The position numbers were made by a program, and so were the translations under genes. This document shows positions 12,667-21,767 of a stretch of DNA of 64,000 bases, piece after piece. The notes below the pieces were generated by a model. It saw nothing but the letters and a program-made list of their open reading frames with translations, had not been told where the DNA came from and did no database searches. Source of the stretch: Streptomyces sp. WM4235 (GTDB lineage Bacteria > Actinomycetota > Actinomycetes > Streptomycetales > Streptomycetaceae). The stretch lies in the NCBI RefSeq assembly GCF_001279725.1, contig NZ_LGDE01000458.1:1-64000 (forward strand), written 5' to 3'. Positions within the stretch are counted from its first letter, which is position 1; every line of letters begins with the position of its first letter.

Positions 12667-14469
12667 TCAGGCGTTCTTGATGCGGTTGGTGAGCTCCGTG
12701 ACCTGGTTGTAGATGGAGCGTCGTTCCGCCATCAGGGCGCGGATCTTGCGGTCCGCGTGCATGACGGTGGTGTGGTCACGGCCGCCGAACTGCGCCCCGA
12801 TCTTGGGGAGAGAGAGGTCGGTGAGCTCCCGGCAGAGGTACATGGCGATCTGTCGGGCGGTGACCAGGACCCGGCTGCGCGAGGAGCCGCAGAGGTCGTC
12901 GACGGTGAGCCCGAAGTAGTCCGCGGTGGCGGCCATGATGTCGGAGGCGGTGATCTCGGGCGCGCTGTCCTCTCCGCCCGGGATCAGGTTCTTGAGGACG
13001 TCCTCCGTCAGACCCAGGTCCACCGGCTGCCGATTGAGGCTGGCGAACGCCGTGACCCGGATCAGCGCCCCCTCCAACTCGCGGATGTTGCGCGAGATGC
13101 GGGAGGCGATGAACTCCAGTACCTCCGGCGGGGCGTTGAGCTGCTCCTGCACGGCCTTCTTGCGCAGGATCGCGATGCGGGTCTCCAGCTCGGGCGGCTG
13201 GACGTCGGTGATCAGGCCCCACTCGAAGCGGTTGCGCAGCCGGTCCTCCAGGGTGACCAGCTGCTTGGGCGGCCGGTCGGAGGACAGCACGATCTGCTTG
13301 TTGGCGTTGTGGAGCGTATTGAAGGTGTGGAAGAACTCCTCCTGCGTCGACTCCTTGCTCGCGAGGAACTGGATGTCGTCGACCAGCAGGATGTCCATCT
13401 CGCGGTAGCGCTTGCGGAAGGCGTCGCCCTTGCCGTCGCGGATGGAGTTGATGAACTCGTTCGTGAACTCCTCGGAGCTCACGTAGCGCACCCGGGTGCC
13501 GGGATAGAGGCTCCGCGCGTAATGCCCGATGGCGTGCAGCAGGTGCGTCTTGCCGAGCCCCGACTCCCCGTAGATGAAGAGGGGGTTGTACGCCTTCGCC
13601 GGCGCCTCGGCGACGGCCACCGCGGCGGCGTGCGCGAAGCGGTTGGAGGCGCCGATGACGAAGGTGTCGAAGAGGTACTTGGGGTTCAGCCGGGCGGTCG
13701 GCTCCAGCGGCCCCGAAGTGGAGCCGCCGGACGGGGCCGAGGGCGCCGGCCGGTTGGGGATCTGGCGCTGCTGGGGCTGCTCGTACTGCTGGCGTTCGTA
13801 CCCGTGCTGCTGGTGCGAGTCCTGCTGCTCGTACGAGGACTGCTCGTACTTCTGCTGCTCGTAGCCGCCCTGGTCGTACCCCGAGGGCTCGGACTGCTGG
13901 AGGTAGCCGGGCTGGGGGGAGGCGTACGGATCGCGCTCGGGGAAGCCGCCGAGACGGGGCTGCTGCCAGCCGTAGTCGTCCTGTTGACCGCCGCGGGGCC
14001 AGGCGCCGGGCTCGGGGCGCTGCTGCTGGTAGTCCGGGTAGGCGGGCCGGGCGGTCGGCAACTGGTCGTCGCCGGGACCGGTGTGACCCCCGGGACCGTT
14101 GTGACCCGTGTGACCAGTGTGGCCGCCGGAGCGCTGGCCGCCGTACGGCTCGTAGGACTCGCGCTGCTGCGAGGAGGGGGTGGGCGCCGGCTCGCCGGCG
14201 GAGTCGTCCACCGTGATCGCGATGCGGATCGGGCGCCCGCACTCGCGACTGAGCGCGTCACTGATGAGCGGCGCGAGGCGGCCTTCGAGAACCCGCTTGC
14301 CCCATTCGTTGGGGACGGCCAGCAAGGCGGTGTCGGCGACGAGCGCGAGGGGCTGGCAGCGTTCGACCCACTGCTTGTCCTTCGGCTCGATACCTTGCTG
14401 CCCCTCTCCGAGGAGCTTCTCGAGCACGCGTGGCCACACTGCGGCAAGATCGGCAGGTACGTCAGCCAC
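12667..14469 (-). CDS. dnaA: Chromosomal replication initiator DnaA
   Basis: DnaA binds the oriC boxes and opens the origin. The 600-residue protein is long for the family because of domain II. Domain I (about 1-95) starts [20 protein letters not shown]. Domain II (about 95-265) is a low-complexity Gln/Pro/Gly/Tyr-rich linker with repeated Y-E-Q-Q type motifs. Domain III is the AAA+ ATPase with Walker A GESGLGKT (301-308) and Walker [10 protein letters not shown]. Domain IV carries the DNA-binding signature [11 protein letters not shown]. The GTG start at 14469 is the family start. The promoter upstream is overlooked by DnaA boxes, implying autoregulation. Confidence 0.98.
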   Translation of the reverse strand: MADVPADLAAVWPRVLEKLLGEGQQGIEPKDKQWVERCQPLALVADTALLAVPNEWGKRVLEGRLAPLISDALSRECGRPIRIAITVDDSAGEPAPTPSSQQRESYEPYGGQRSGGHTGHTGHNGPGGHTGPGDDQLPTARPAYPDYQQQRPEPGAWPRGGQQDDYGWQQPRLGGFPERDPYASPQPGYLQQSEPSGYDQGGYEQQKYEQSSYEQQDSHQQHGYERQQYEQPQQRQIPNRPAPSAPSGGSTSGPLEPTARLNPKYLFDTFVIGASNRFAHAAAVAVAEAPAKAYNPLFIYGESGLGKTHLLHAIGHYARSLYPGTRVRYVSSEEFTNEFINSIRDGKGDAFRKRYREMDILLVDDIQFLASKESTQEEFFHTFNTLHNANKQIVLSSDRPPKQLVTLEDRLRNRFEWGLITDVQPPELETRIAILRKKAVQEQLNAPPEVLEFIASRISRNIRELEGALIRVTAFASLNRQPVDLGLTEDVLKNLIPGGEDSAPEITASDIMAATADYFGLTVDDLCGSSRSRVLVTARQIAMYLCRELTDLSLPKIGAQFGGRDHTTVMHADRKIRALMAERRSIYNQVTELTNRIKNA

Positions 14470-14551
14470 AGAGCACGCTCTCTCACAGGTCCCGGTCCCA
14501 CTAATGTGTGGTTCTTGGGGACGGTCGGGACAAAAAATCCGGGATCAGTCA

Positions 14552-14581
14552 ACGGTAGTCAGGCCGGTGGGTAGGGTTCAA
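14552..14581 (-). promoter_or_regulatory. Probable dnaA promoter
   Basis: On the minus strand, TTGAAC (14576-14581) and TACCGT (14552-14557) are 18 bp apart, a vegetative-type match about 80 bp upstream of the dnaA start. A perfect DnaA box begins 4 bp upstream of the -35. Confidence 0.5.
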
Positions 14582-14585
14582 GTCG

Positions 14586-14605
14586 TTGTCCACAGCCTGT
14601 GCACA
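14586..14605. promoter_or_regulatory. DnaA boxes at the dnaA promoter
   Basis: A perfect TTGTCCACA (14586-14594) and a one-mismatch CTGTGCACA (14597-14605) lie side by side immediately upstream of the -35 of dnaA. This is the expected site for DnaA autoregulation. Confidence 0.8.
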
Positions 14606-14834
14606 GTGTGGGGCCACCGAGGCTCGGTTTGACCGGATGGCGTAGCCGCGCGTACCGTGACGAGGTCGAGTTGTCGATGGCTGCTGCCGCCTGCCTACCG
14701 ATGGGCGAAGATCACACACAGTGATCATGTAGCGGTGCCACTCGGGCGAACACGCGAGTTTCATCTCCTTCGTGGGCGCACGGTGACAGCCAGGCGATGT
14801 CCCGCCACAACGATTCATTCTCTGGAGCCCCCGA

Positions 14835-14972
14835 GTGAGCAAGCGCACCTTCCAGCCGAACAACCGCCGTCGTGCCAAGACCCACGGCTTCCGCCTGCGG
14901 ATGCGTACCCGTGCCGGCCGCGCGATTCTCGCGAACCGCCGCGGCAAGGGCCGCGCCGCCCTTTCCGCGTAA
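14835..14972 (+). CDS. rpmH: 50S ribosomal protein L34
   Basis: The 45-residue, very basic protein starts [20 protein letters not shown] and contains the family hallmark [17 protein letters not shown]. It is a structural protein of the large ribosomal subunit that binds 23S rRNA. The GTG start gives the exact family N-terminus. It is the first gene of the plus-strand run rpmH-rnpA-yidD-yidC-jag-rsmG and lies 22 bp ahead of rnpA. Confidence 0.98.
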   Translation: MSKRTFQPNNRRRAKTHGFRLRMRTRAGRAILANRRGKGRAALSA

Positions 14973-14994
14973 CCCACACGCAGGTCGTGACGTC

Positions 14995-15369
14995 GTGCTG
15001 TCTCCCGAAAATCGGCTGAGGCGGCGCGAGGACTTCGCGAGCGCGGTACGACGGGGCCGGCGGGCAGGACGCCCGCTTCTCGTCGTACACCTACGTACCA
15101 GCGGTGCAACGGACCCGCACGAGCCGGGGGAGATCGATCCCTCGACGCGTGCGGGTTTCGTCGTCAGCAAGGCTGTCGGCAACGCTGTCGTACGTAACCG
15201 GGTCAAGCGCCGTTTGCGCCATCTTGTCCGCGAACGGCTCCCCCAGCTCCCCGCCGGTAGCCTGGTGGTGGTGCGGGCCTTGCCCGGTTCGGGTGACGCC
15301 GGCCTCGACGAGCTGGCCCGTGACCTGGATGCCGCCATGCAGCGGCTACTGGGAGGCGCGGCTCGATGA
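14995..15369 (+). CDS. rnpA: Ribonuclease P protein component
   Basis: RnpA is the basic protein subunit of RNase P, which matures the 5' ends of tRNAs. The 124-residue protein starts [21 protein letters not shown] and contains the RNR motif region [14 protein letters not shown], which contacts the RNA. The GTG at 14995 is the family start; earlier in-frame starts would overlap rpmH extensively. Its stop overlaps the yidD start by 4 bp (ATGA), so the two are probably translationally coupled. Confidence 0.96.
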   Translation: MLSPENRLRRREDFASAVRRGRRAGRPLLVVHLRTSGATDPHEPGEIDPSTRAGFVVSKAVGNAVVRNRVKRRLRHLVRERLPQLPAGSLVVVRALPGSGDAGLDELARDLDAAMQRLLGGAAR

Positions 15370-15647
15370 AGTACCCGCTGCTCGCTTTGATCAAGCTGTA
15401 CCAGTGGACGATCAGTCCGCTGCTCGGGCCGGTGTGCCGTTACTACCCCTCGTGCTCGCACTACGGGTTCACGGCCATCGACCGGCATGGTGCGGTGAAG
15501 GGGACGGTTCTGACCGCCTGGCGGATCCTGCGGTGCAATCCGTGGTCCCCGGGTGGTGTGGATCATGTCCCACCCCGGAAACGCCCGCGTTGGCACGAGC
15601 AGCTGCGCAGTGCGTTGCGTAGATCTCGCAATGCTCAAGGAGCCTGA
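15366..15647 (+). CDS. yidD: Membrane protein insertion efficiency factor YidD
   Basis: The 93-residue protein carries the YidD signature: [20 protein letters not shown] followed by [11 protein letters not shown] and [13 protein letters not shown], with conserved cysteines. YidD is a small membrane-associated protein thought to assist YidC-mediated insertion. It lies in the conserved rnpA-yidD-yidC order, overlapping rnpA by 4 bp and ending 3 bp before yidC. Confidence 0.95.
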   Translation: MKYPLLALIKLYQWTISPLLGPVCRYYPSCSHYGFTAIDRHGAVKGTVLTAWRILRCNPWSPGGVDHVPPRKRPRWHEQLRSALRRSRNAQGA

Positions 15648-15650
15648 TTA

Positions 15651-16757
15651 GTGGACACGATTGCCAGTCTGTTCAGCTTTATCACCACACCCGTGTCATG
15701 GATCATCGTCCAGTTCCACACGGTGTACGGCGCGATCTTCGGCGCCGACAGTGGATGGGCCTGGGGCCTGTCCATCGTGTCCCTGGTGATCTTGATTCGT
15801 ATCTGCCTGATCCCGCTCTTCGTGAAGCAGATCAAGTCGACGCGTGGCATGCAGGCGCTCCAGCCGAAGATGAAGGCGATCCAGGAGCGCTACAAGAACG
15901 ACAAGCAGCGTCAGTCCGAAGAGATGATGAAGCTGTACAAGGAGACGGGTACCAACCCGCTCTCCTCGTGCCTTCCGATCCTCGCGCAGTCGCCGTTCTT
16001 CTTCGCGCTCTACCACGTGCTCGCGAACATCGCCAACGGCAAGCCGATCGGCTACATCAACGAGTCGCTGCTGGTGAGCGCCCAGAAGGCACACATCTTC
16101 GGAGCCCCGCTCGCCGCGAAGTTCACGGACAGCGCCGAGAAGATCGCCAGCCTGGACGCCTCGGTGACCAGCGTCCGCGTCGTGACCGCGGTCATGATCG
16201 TGATGATGTCGCTGTCGCAGTTCTACACGCAGCGCCAGCTGATGCAGAAGAACGTCGACCTCTCGGTCAAGACGCCGTTCATGCAGCAGCAGAAGATGCT
16301 GATGTACATCTTCCCGGTGATCTTCGCCGTCATGGGCATCAACTTCCCCGTCGGTGTCCTCGTCTACTGGCTGACCACGAACCTGTGGACCATGGGCCAG
16401 CAGATGTACGTGATCAACCAGAACCCGACGCCGGGAAGCAAGGCCCAGGACCAGTACCTGACCCGCCTGGTCAAGCACGTCACCACGCACGGCACCATCA
16501 AGGGCCGCGGCAAGAAGAAGATCGTCGCCGCGATCGTGGCCAAGGGCCCGGACCGCAACGACAACGAGCGCAAGTTCATCACCGCGCTGACGAAGCAGGG
16601 CATGGCCGCGCAGGCGGACGGCTCCGTGATCAAGAGTTCTGAGGCCACGGCCGATGAGGACGCGGCGAGCGGCGGTGTCGCGACCAAGCGGCAGCAGCCC
16701 AAGCGGCAGACGAAGTCGAAGCGTCAGACGCCCCCCAGCAAGCCCTCCAAGAAGTAG
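15651..16757 (+). CDS. yidC: Membrane protein insertase YidC
   Basis: YidC inserts membrane proteins alone or with SecYEG. The 368-residue protein is the short Gram-positive/actinobacterial form without the large periplasmic domain of E. coli YidC. Membrane segments are near residues 8-28, 36-57 (with Arg50, the conserved groove arginine), 103-127, 177-193 and 214-245. Residues 61-100 form the coiled cytoplasmic hairpin ([20 protein letters not shown]). The Lys/Arg/Gln-rich C-terminal tail (from about 275) probably binds ribosomes. The GTG start is 3 bp after yidD. Confidence 0.95.
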   Translation: MDTIASLFSFITTPVSWIIVQFHTVYGAIFGADSGWAWGLSIVSLVILIRICLIPLFVKQIKSTRGMQALQPKMKAIQERYKNDKQRQSEEMMKLYKETGTNPLSSCLPILAQSPFFFALYHVLANIANGKPIGYINESLLVSAQKAHIFGAPLAAKFTDSAEKIASLDASVTSVRVVTAVMIVMMSLSQFYTQRQLMQKNVDLSVKTPFMQQQKMLMYIFPVIFAVMGINFPVGVLVYWLTTNLWTMGQQMYVINQNPTPGSKAQDQYLTRLVKHVTTHGTIKGRGKKKIVAAIVAKGPDRNDNERKFITALTKQGMAAQADGSVIKSSEATADEDAASGGVATKRQQPKRQTKSKRQTPPSKPSKK

Positions 16758-16771
16758 AAGGAGCCCCTCCC

Positions 16772-17281
16772 GTGACGGAAGGCACCACCACCGCCGCCGC
16801 TGAGGGCGGCGACACCCTCACCCGCCTCGAGCAGGAGGGCGAGATCGCGGCCGACTACCTTGAGGGCCTGCTGGACATCGCCGACCTGGACGGCGACATC
16901 GACATGGACGTCGAGGCGGACCGCGCCGCGGTGTCGATCGTCAGCGACTCGGCTCGCGACCTGCAGAAGCTCGTGGGCCGCGACGGTGAGGTCCTGGAGG
17001 CCCTGCAGGAACTGACCCGCCTCGCCGTGCACCGCGAGACCGGGGACCGCAGCCGGCTGATGCTGGACATCGCCGGGTTCCGCGCCAAGAAGCGCGAGGA
17101 ACTGGCCGTGATCGGCGCCCAGGCCGCGGCGGACGTGAAGGCGTCCGGTGAGCCGCTGAAGCTGGCTCCCATGACCCCCTTCGAGCGCAAGGTCGTTCAC
17201 GACGCCGTGGCGGCCGCCGGTCTGAAGAGCGAGTCCGAGGGCGAGGAGCCGCAGCGCTTCGTCGTTGTGCTTCCGGCCTGA
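16772..17281 (+). CDS. jag: Jag/SpoIIIJ-associated RNA-binding protein (KH-R3H)
   Basis: The 169-residue protein has an acidic N-terminus, a KH-type domain with the GxxG-like loop VGRDGEVLEALQELTRLAV (about 66-85), and a C-terminal R3H domain containing PMTPFERKVVHDAV (conserved Arg and His). The Jag N-terminal domain of Bacillus is absent. Homologues (KhpB/EloR) bind RNA and affect cell elongation and division. It lies 14 bp after yidC, with AGGAG upstream of its GTG, and is probably co-transcribed. Confidence 0.92.
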   Translation: MTEGTTTAAAEGGDTLTRLEQEGEIAADYLEGLLDIADLDGDIDMDVEADRAAVSIVSDSARDLQKLVGRDGEVLEALQELTRLAVHRETGDRSRLMLDIAGFRAKKREELAVIGAQAAADVKASGEPLKLAPMTPFERKVVHDAVAAAGLKSESEGEEPQRFVVVLPA

Positions 17282-17297
17282 CCGGAAGAGCGTGAGG

Positions 17298-17328
17298 TCG
17301 GCCCCGTCTGTGTCGCAGGCGGGGCCGA
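17298..17328. terminator. Hairpin terminator after jag
   Basis: TCGGCCCCGTCTG (17298-17310) pairs with CAGGCGGGGCCGA (17316-17328) with one G-T pair. The hairpin is followed by TGTTTGT, 16 bp past the jag stop. Confidence 0.65.
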
Positions 17329-17391
17329 TGTTTGTAAGCCTGGCAGTGCCCGTTGTTCGAAGAGTGAGTTCTGTACGGAAGGACGGTCCCC

Positions 17392-18108
17392 GTGACGGAG
17401 GCAGCTGAGCTTCCCCCGGCGCCCGAAGAGGCGCGTGCGGTATTCGGCGAGTTTTTCCCGGAAGCCGTGCGGTACGCGGAGCTGCTGGCGGACGCGGGGG
17501 TCCAGCGCGGTCTGATCGGCCCCCGTGAGGTGCCCAGGTTGTGGGAGCGGCACCTGTTGAACTGCGCGGTCCTCTCCGAGGTCGTGCCCGAGGGCGTCAC
17601 CGTGTGCGATGTGGGCTCCGGCGCCGGTCTCCCCGGAATCCCCCTGGCGCTGGTGCGCCGGGATCTGAAGATCACGTTGCTGGAACCGCTGCTGCGTCGG
17701 ACGAACTTCCTCCAGGAAGCCGTGGAGCTGCTGGGTCTCGACCACGTCACCGTGGTGCGCGGCCGGGCCGAGGAGGTCCTCGGCAAGGTGCAGCCCGTGC
17801 ACGTGGTGACGGCGCGCGCGGTGGCCCCGCTCGACCGGCTGGCCGGCTGGGGTGTTCCCCTGCTGCGCCCGTACGGAGAGATGCTGGCGCTCAAGGGTGA
17901 CACCGCCGAGGAGGAGCTGGTGGCGGCGAAGGTCGCGCTGGCGAAGCTCGGTGTGGTGAAGACTTCGGTTCTGCACGTGGGCGAGGGCGTCGTGGACCCC
18001 TTGTCCACGGTGGTGCGGGTCGAGGTGGGCGAGAGCCCCGGCGGGGTGAGGTTCGCGGCCAAACGGGCCAAGGCCGCCCGGACGAGTCGTACGCGCCGCC
18101 GCCGCTGA
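17392..18108 (+). CDS. rsmG: 16S rRNA m7G527 methyltransferase RsmG (GidB)
   Basis: RsmG methylates N7 of G527 in 16S rRNA using SAM; loss of it gives low-level streptomycin resistance in Streptomyces. The 238-residue protein has RLWERHLLNCAVL, then the SAM-binding motif VCDVGSGAGLPGIPLA and the later segment VVTARAVAPLDRLAGW. The C-terminus is Arg/Lys-rich (AARTSRTRRRR). The GTG at 17392 has GGAAGGAC upstream. A terminator separates it from jag, and another separates it from parA. Confidence 0.95.
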   Translation: MTEAAELPPAPEEARAVFGEFFPEAVRYAELLADAGVQRGLIGPREVPRLWERHLLNCAVLSEVVPEGVTVCDVGSGAGLPGIPLALVRRDLKITLLEPLLRRTNFLQEAVELLGLDHVTVVRGRAEEVLGKVQPVHVVTARAVAPLDRLAGWGVPLLRPYGEMLALKGDTAEEELVAAKVALAKLGVVKTSVLHVGEGVVDPLSTVVRVEVGESPGGVRFAAKRAKAARTSRTRRRR

Positions 18109-18131
18109 CGGACGCCGAGTACCACCGACCG

Positions 18132-18164
18132 CTGAAATCCCCGAGCGTTCTGCGGGGATTTCAG
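18132..18164. terminator. Hairpin terminator after rsmG
   Basis: A perfect 12-bp stem (CTGAAATCCCCG 18132-18143 with 18153-18164) has a 9-nt loop, 23 bp past the rsmG stop. Confidence 0.75.
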
Positions 18165-18441
18165 GCGTGTTGGGGCCTATCGGCAGGGGCGCCGGAGTGT
18201 CGGAGGGAGCTTGCGACTCCGTCCGGGCATCGTGTTTCACGTGAAACGTCGCTCTCTGCTGCACGGAATCATCAGCCGCGGTCGTGCGGCTGCGTCCCCC
18301 CGCGAACGCAAGGCCGCAGGGGGGACGGAGTTGTCCACATCGGTGGATTCATCCACAGGAGTTCGGGCCCCGCTGGTTCGCGGCCCCGGTGACATGGCAG
18401 GCTCTGTTCATCGCGAGCCTGATGTCGAGGAGAGTGACACC
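18165..18441. other. parAB upstream region
   Basis: This stretch carries one parS site (18234-18247) and should hold the parAB promoter(s), which I could not pin down. The parA frame is open through it but lacks a convincing ribosome-binding site. Confidence 0.5.
18234..18247. other. parS: parS site 1 (upstream of parA)
   Basis: Perfect 14-bp palindrome GTTTCACGTGAAAC, the ParB-binding centromere sequence, about 195 bp upstream of the parA start. Confidence 0.95.
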
Positions 18442-19485
18442 GTGCGGTCCGACGCCAACCTCGCGGGGCCGATGGCCGATCCGGTCCCTGGTCCCCGCTC
18501 TGAATCGCCGGGCGAGGATGTTTCACGTGAAACATCGCCTCCGCCCCTAGTGGACAACGAAGACACACCCATCGGTCGAGCCGCCCAGATCGCGGTCGAC
18601 GCGCTGGGCCGTGCGGGTGAACGCCTTCCCCGACCCGCGCAGACGCGGGTCATGGTGGTGGCGAACCAGAAGGGCGGCGTGGGCAAGACCACGACGACCG
18701 TCAATCTGGCGGCCTCGCTGGCCCTGCACGGTGCGCGGGTGCTGGTGATCGACCTCGACCCGCAGGGCAACGCCTCCACGGCCCTGGGCATCGACCATCA
18801 CGCGGACGTGCCGTCCATCTACGACGTGCTCGTGGACAGCCGGCCCTTGCTGGAGGTCGTCCAGCCGGTGGTGGACGTGGAGGGCCTGTTCTGTGCCCCG
18901 GCGACGATCGACCTGGCGGGTGCCGAGATCGAGTTGGTGTCTCTGGTCGCCCGCGAGAGCCGGCTCCAGCGGGCGATCCAGGCGTACGAGCAGCCGCTGG
19001 ACTACATCCTGATCGACTGCCCGCCCTCACTGGGGCTGCTGACGGTGAACGCCATGGTCGCGGGCGCCGAGGTACTGATCCCGATCCAGTGCGAGTACTA
19101 CGCCCTGGAGGGTCTGGGGCAGCTGCTGCGCAACGTCGATCTGGTGCGGGCCCACCTGAACCCGACGCTGCACGTGTCGACGATCCTGCTGACCATGTAC
19201 GACGGCAGGACACGGCTGGCCTCGCAGGTGGCGGACGAGGTGCGCACGCACTTCGGCAAGGAGGTGCTGAGGACCAGCATCCCGCGCTCGGTGCGCATCT
19301 CCGAGGCGCCGAGCTACGGGCAGACGGTTCTCACGTACGACCCGGGCTCCAGCGGAGCCCTTTCCTACCTGGAAGCCGCGCGGGAGATCGCGCTGCGGGG
19401 GGCCGGAATCCATTACGACGCCCAGCACGCCCATCTGGGCGCGGGCACGAACAGCACGCAGAGCATGGCGGAGGGGATCCAGTGA
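18442..19485 (+). CDS. parA: Chromosome partitioning ATPase ParA
   Basis: ParA is a deviant Walker-type ATPase that works with ParB to segregate and position the origin, in Streptomyces especially in sporulating aerial hyphae. The 347-residue protein has a disordered N-terminus, deviant Walker A KGGVGKT (77-83), Walker A' region [14 protein letters not shown] and Walker [14 protein letters not shown]. The GTG at 18442 has GAGGAG 9 bp upstream; the frame is open back to 18211 but without a good ribosome-binding site, so the start is the main doubt. A parS site lies inside the gene and encodes V27-S-R-E-T31. Its stop overlaps the parB start. Confidence 0.93.
   Translation: MRSDANLAGPMADPVPGPRSESPGEDVSRETSPPPLVDNEDTPIGRAAQIAVDALGRAGERLPRPAQTRVMVVANQKGGVGKTTTTVNLAASLALHGARVLVIDLDPQGNASTALGIDHHADVPSIYDVLVDSRPLLEVVQPVVDVEGLFCAPATIDLAGAEIELVSLVARESRLQRAIQAYEQPLDYILIDCPPSLGLLTVNAMVAGAEVLIPIQCEYYALEGLGQLLRNVDLVRAHLNPTLHVSTILLTMYDGRTRLASQVADEVRTHFGKEVLRTSIPRSVRISEAPSYGQTVLTYDPGSSGALSYLEAAREIALRGAGIHYDAQHAHLGAGTNSTQSMAEGIQ
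18520..18533. other. parS: parS site 2 (inside parA)
   Basis: Perfect GTTTCACGTGAAAC within the N-terminal disordered region of parA, read as V27-S-R-E-T31. The symmetry extends to 20 bp (GATGTTTCAC and its complement). Confidence 0.95.
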
Positions 19486-20570
19486 GTGAGCGACGTAGGG
19501 GGCTGGGACGGGGGCTCGGCGCGCTGATTCCCGCAGCTCCGCAGGAGAGGACACCGGCGGCCGGGGACGGCTCGACGCCTCCCTCGGCCGGGCAGGTGTT
19601 GACGTCCGAACGCGGTATCGCGGCGGCGAAGCTCGCCGCGCTGGCGCAAGCCGATGTTTCACGTGAAACATCGGAGGCGGCCACGCCGGTGCGGGTGCCG
19701 GAGCAGGCGGCGCCGACGGCCAATGAGGTGGCCGGGGCGACGTTCGCGGAGCTTCCGATGGACGCGATCGTGCCGAACCCGCGGCAGCCGCGTGATGTGT
19801 TCGACGAGGACGCGTTGGCGGAGCTGGTGACCTCCATCCAGGAGGTGGGCCTGCTCCAGCCGGTGGTGGTGCGGCAGTCCGCGCCGGGTCGCTATGAGCT
19901 GATCATGGGCGAGCGGCGTTGGCGTGCGTGCCGGGAGGCCGGACTGGACTCCATCCCGGCGATCATCCGGGCCACGGACGACGAGAAGCTGCTTCTGGAC
20001 GCGCTCCTGGAGAACCTGCACCGGGCGCAGCTCAATCCCCTGGAGGAGGCGGCCGCGTACGACCAACTGCTCAAGGACTTCAACTGCACGCACGACCAGT
20101 TGGCCGACCGGATCGGGCGTTCGCGTCCGCAGGTGTCGAACACGCTGCGATTGCTGAGGCTTTCCGCCTCGGTGCAGCGTCGGGTCGCGGCGGGTGTCCT
20201 GTCCGCCGGGCACGCGCGGGCCCTCCTGTCCGTGGAGGACTCCGAGGTCCAGGACAAGCTGGCGCACCGGATCGTCGCCGAGGGGCTGTCGGTGCGCGCG
20301 GTCGAGGAGATCGTGACGCTGATGGGCTCGGAGCCGTCGAGCGGTGTGAAGCCGAAGGGTCCTCGGGCCGGAGCCCGGGTGGCGCCGGCGCTGAGTGAGT
20401 TGGCGACGCGGCTGTCGGACAGGTTCGAGACCCGGGTGAAGGTGGACCTGGGCCAGAAGAAGGGCAAGATCACCGTCGAGTTCGCCTCGATGGAGGATCT
20501 GGAGCGGATTCTGGGGACCCTCGCACCGGGCGAGGGTCGGGTGCTCGACCAGGGTCTCTCCGGGGAGTAG
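19482..20570 (+). CDS. parB: Chromosome partitioning protein ParB
   Basis: ParB binds parS, spreads along DNA as a CTP-dependent clamp, and is moved by ParA. The 362-residue protein begins [17 protein letters not shown], the typical ParA-interacting N-terminus. It has the ParB/CTPase domain with [28 protein letters not shown] and [14 protein letters not shown], an HTH region ([19 protein letters not shown]), and a C-terminal dimerisation domain. The GTG overlaps the parA stop by 4 bp, so translation is coupled. A parS site inside the gene encodes V59-S-R-E-T63 in the N-terminal linker. Confidence 0.97.
   Translation: MSERRRGLGRGLGALIPAAPQERTPAAGDGSTPPSAGQVLTSERGIAAAKLAALAQADVSRETSEAATPVRVPEQAAPTANEVAGATFAELPMDAIVPNPRQPRDVFDEDALAELVTSIQEVGLLQPVVVRQSAPGRYELIMGERRWRACREAGLDSIPAIIRATDDEKLLLDALLENLHRAQLNPLEEAAAYDQLLKDFNCTHDQLADRIGRSRPQVSNTLRLLRLSASVQRRVAAGVLSAGHARALLSVEDSEVQDKLAHRIVAEGLSVRAVEEIVTLMGSEPSSGVKPKGPRAGARVAPALSELATRLSDRFETRVKVDLGQKKGKITVEFASMEDLERILGTLAPGEGRVLDQGLSGE
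19656..19669. other. parS: parS site 3 (inside parB)
   Basis: Perfect GTTTCACGTGAAAC inside parB, read as V59-S-R-E-T63. The symmetry extends to 22 bp (CGAT on the left, ATCG on the right). Confidence 0.95.
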
Positions 20571-20596
20571 ACGCAGGGCTTCGACAGTGGAGCCGA

Positions 20597-20634
20597 GGGG
20601 CGGGTCGTGCCGGGTGTCCGGTACGACCCGCCCC
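20597..20634. terminator. Terminator after parB
   Basis: GGGGCGGGTCGT and ACGACCCGCCCC form a long stem with an inner CCGG/CCGG continuation (20597-20634), followed by TTTGT, 26 bp past the parB stop. Confidence 0.75.
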
Positions 20635-20660
20635 TTTGTCGCAGCGGATACGATGCGTGT

Positions 20661-21284
20661 ATGGGTCGTCGGTTGGTGCCGCTCACGCTGGACAACCTCC
20701 AGGATCTGCCCCGACGTTGCCGCGCCTGCGTGTTCTGGGAGCTCGATCCGGTCACCGGTGAGGCCGCCGTGAAGGCGGGTACTCCGGAGCTGGAGAAGGA
20801 GGCGTGGATCTCCGCCGTCCTGCTGGAGTGGGGCTCGTGCGGCCGAGTGGTCTACGTCGACGAGGTGCCGGTGGGCTTCGTGCTCTACGCACCACCGGCG
20901 TACGTGCCGCGTGCTGCTTCGTTCCCCACCAGCCCGGTGTCTCCGGACGCGGTGCAGTTGATCACGGCGTGGATCATGCCCGGATACCAGGGCCAGGGCC
21001 TGGGGCGGGTCATGGTCCAGACGGTCGCGAAAGACCTGCTGCGGCGGGGCTTCCGGGCGATCGAGGCATTCGGGGACGCACGCTGGGAACGTCCGGCCTG
21101 TCTGCTGCCGGCGGACCATCTGCTGTCGGTGGGCTTCAAGACGGTACGGCCGCACCCGGCGCACCCGAGGTTGCGGCTGGAGCTGCGCTCGACGCTGTCG
21201 TGGAAGGAAGACGTGGAGTTGGCGCTGGACCGGCTGTTGGGCGGAGCCCGGGCGCGCAAGGAGCCGGCGCTGCGCCCGTTGTGA
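20661..21284 (+). CDS. GNAT family N-acetyltransferase
   Basis: The 207-residue protein has a GNAT core. After an N-terminal segment containing CRACVFWELD come beta strands around GRVVYVDEVPVGFVLYAPP and the acetyl-CoA pyrophosphate-binding loop region GYQGQGLGRVMVQTVAKDL (motif A). The substrate is unknown. The gene follows parB in Streptomyces genomes generally. The ATG at 20661 has no Shine-Dalgarno, but a -10-like TACGAT (20649-20654) ends 6 bp upstream, so the mRNA may be leaderless. It converges with trxA across a shared terminator. Confidence 0.85.
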   Translation: MGRRLVPLTLDNLQDLPRRCRACVFWELDPVTGEAAVKAGTPELEKEAWISAVLLEWGSCGRVVYVDEVPVGFVLYAPPAYVPRAASFPTSPVSPDAVQLITAWIMPGYQGQGLGRVMVQTVAKDLLRRGFRAIEAFGDARWERPACLLPADHLLSVGFKTVRPHPAHPRLRLELRSTLSWKEDVELALDRLLGGARARKEPALRPL

Positions 21285-21314
21285 AGCGGGCATGCGAAGT
21301 GAACCGGGTATGCG

Positions 21315-21347
21315 AACGGGGCCGCCCCCTTCAGGGGCGGCCCCGTT
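21315..21347. terminator. Bidirectional terminator between the GNAT gene and trxA
   Basis: AACGGGGCCGCCCC (21315-21328) and GGGGCGGCCCCGTT (21334-21347) form a perfect 14-bp stem with a 5-nt loop between two convergent genes. Its right arm runs into parS site 4, sharing the bases GTT. Confidence 0.8.
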
Positions 21348-21358
21348 TCACGTGAAAC
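21345..21358. other. parS: parS site 4 (fused to a terminator)
   Basis: Perfect GTTTCACGTGAAAC in the GNAT-trxA convergent gap. Its first three bases are the last three of the terminator stem. Confidence 0.95.
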
Positions 21359-21368
21359 AAGCGGTGGA

Positions 21369-21713
21369 TCAGCCGACGGGCTTGATGGTGACGAAACCAT
21401 CGAGGTCGCGCAGGATGGCGGCCTTCGGCTTGGCACCGACGATGGTCTTGACGACCTCGCCGCCCTGGTAGACGTTCAGGGTCGGGATGGACATGACGCC
21501 GTACTTGGCGGCGGTGTCCGGGTTCTGGTCGATGTTCAGCTTGACGATCTCGATCTCGTCGCCGTACTCGGCCGCGATGGCCTCCAGGGACGGGGCGATC
21601 TGGCGGCACGGGCCGCACCATTCGGCCCAGAAGTCCACCAGGACGGGCTTGTCACTGGCCAGGACGTCCTGATCGAAGCTGGCGTCGGTCACGGTCTTGA
21701 GGGTGCCGGCCAC
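21369..21713 (-). CDS. trxA: Thioredoxin
   Basis: Thioredoxin reduces protein disulfides in the cytoplasm. The 114-residue protein has the active site W32-C-G-P-C36, preceded by VLVDFWAE and followed by the cis-proline region SIPTLNVYQGG. The GTG at 21713 has AGGAGG upstream. It lies 54 bp downstream of trxB in the conserved trxBA order and should be reduced by that enzyme. Expression probably follows the sigma-R type promoter in front of trxB. Confidence 0.96.
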   Translation of the reverse strand: MAGTLKTVTDASFDQDVLASDKPVLVDFWAEWCGPCRQIAPSLEAIAAEYGDEIEIVKLNIDQNPDTAAKYGVMSIPTLNVYQGGEVVKTIVGAKPKAAILRDLDGFVTIKPVG

Positions 21714-21767
21714 AGCGGCCTCCTTATTTCCTTCTGCGGGGTGTGCGGGGTGTGGGGTGGTGCTGGA

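Larger units (their letters stand above)
14470..14834. other. dnaA-rpmH divergent intergenic region
   Basis: This 365-bp region carries the dnaA promoter and two DnaA boxes on the left side and the rpmH leader on the right. No further gene was seen. I could not confidently assign an rpmH promoter; TTGTCG (14671-14676) with TACCGA (14696-14701) is a possible but poor match (19-bp spacing). Confidence 0.6.

Noticed and set aside
12610..14574. 654-residue plus-strand frame across dnaA
   Set aside because: It is a reverse-strand shadow of dnaA; the composition is Gly/Val/Leu/Arg-rich with no family features.
18211..18441. Longer ParA starting at 18211
   Set aside because: The frame is open through parS site 1, but the only good ribosome-binding site (GAGGAG) is in front of GTG 18442.
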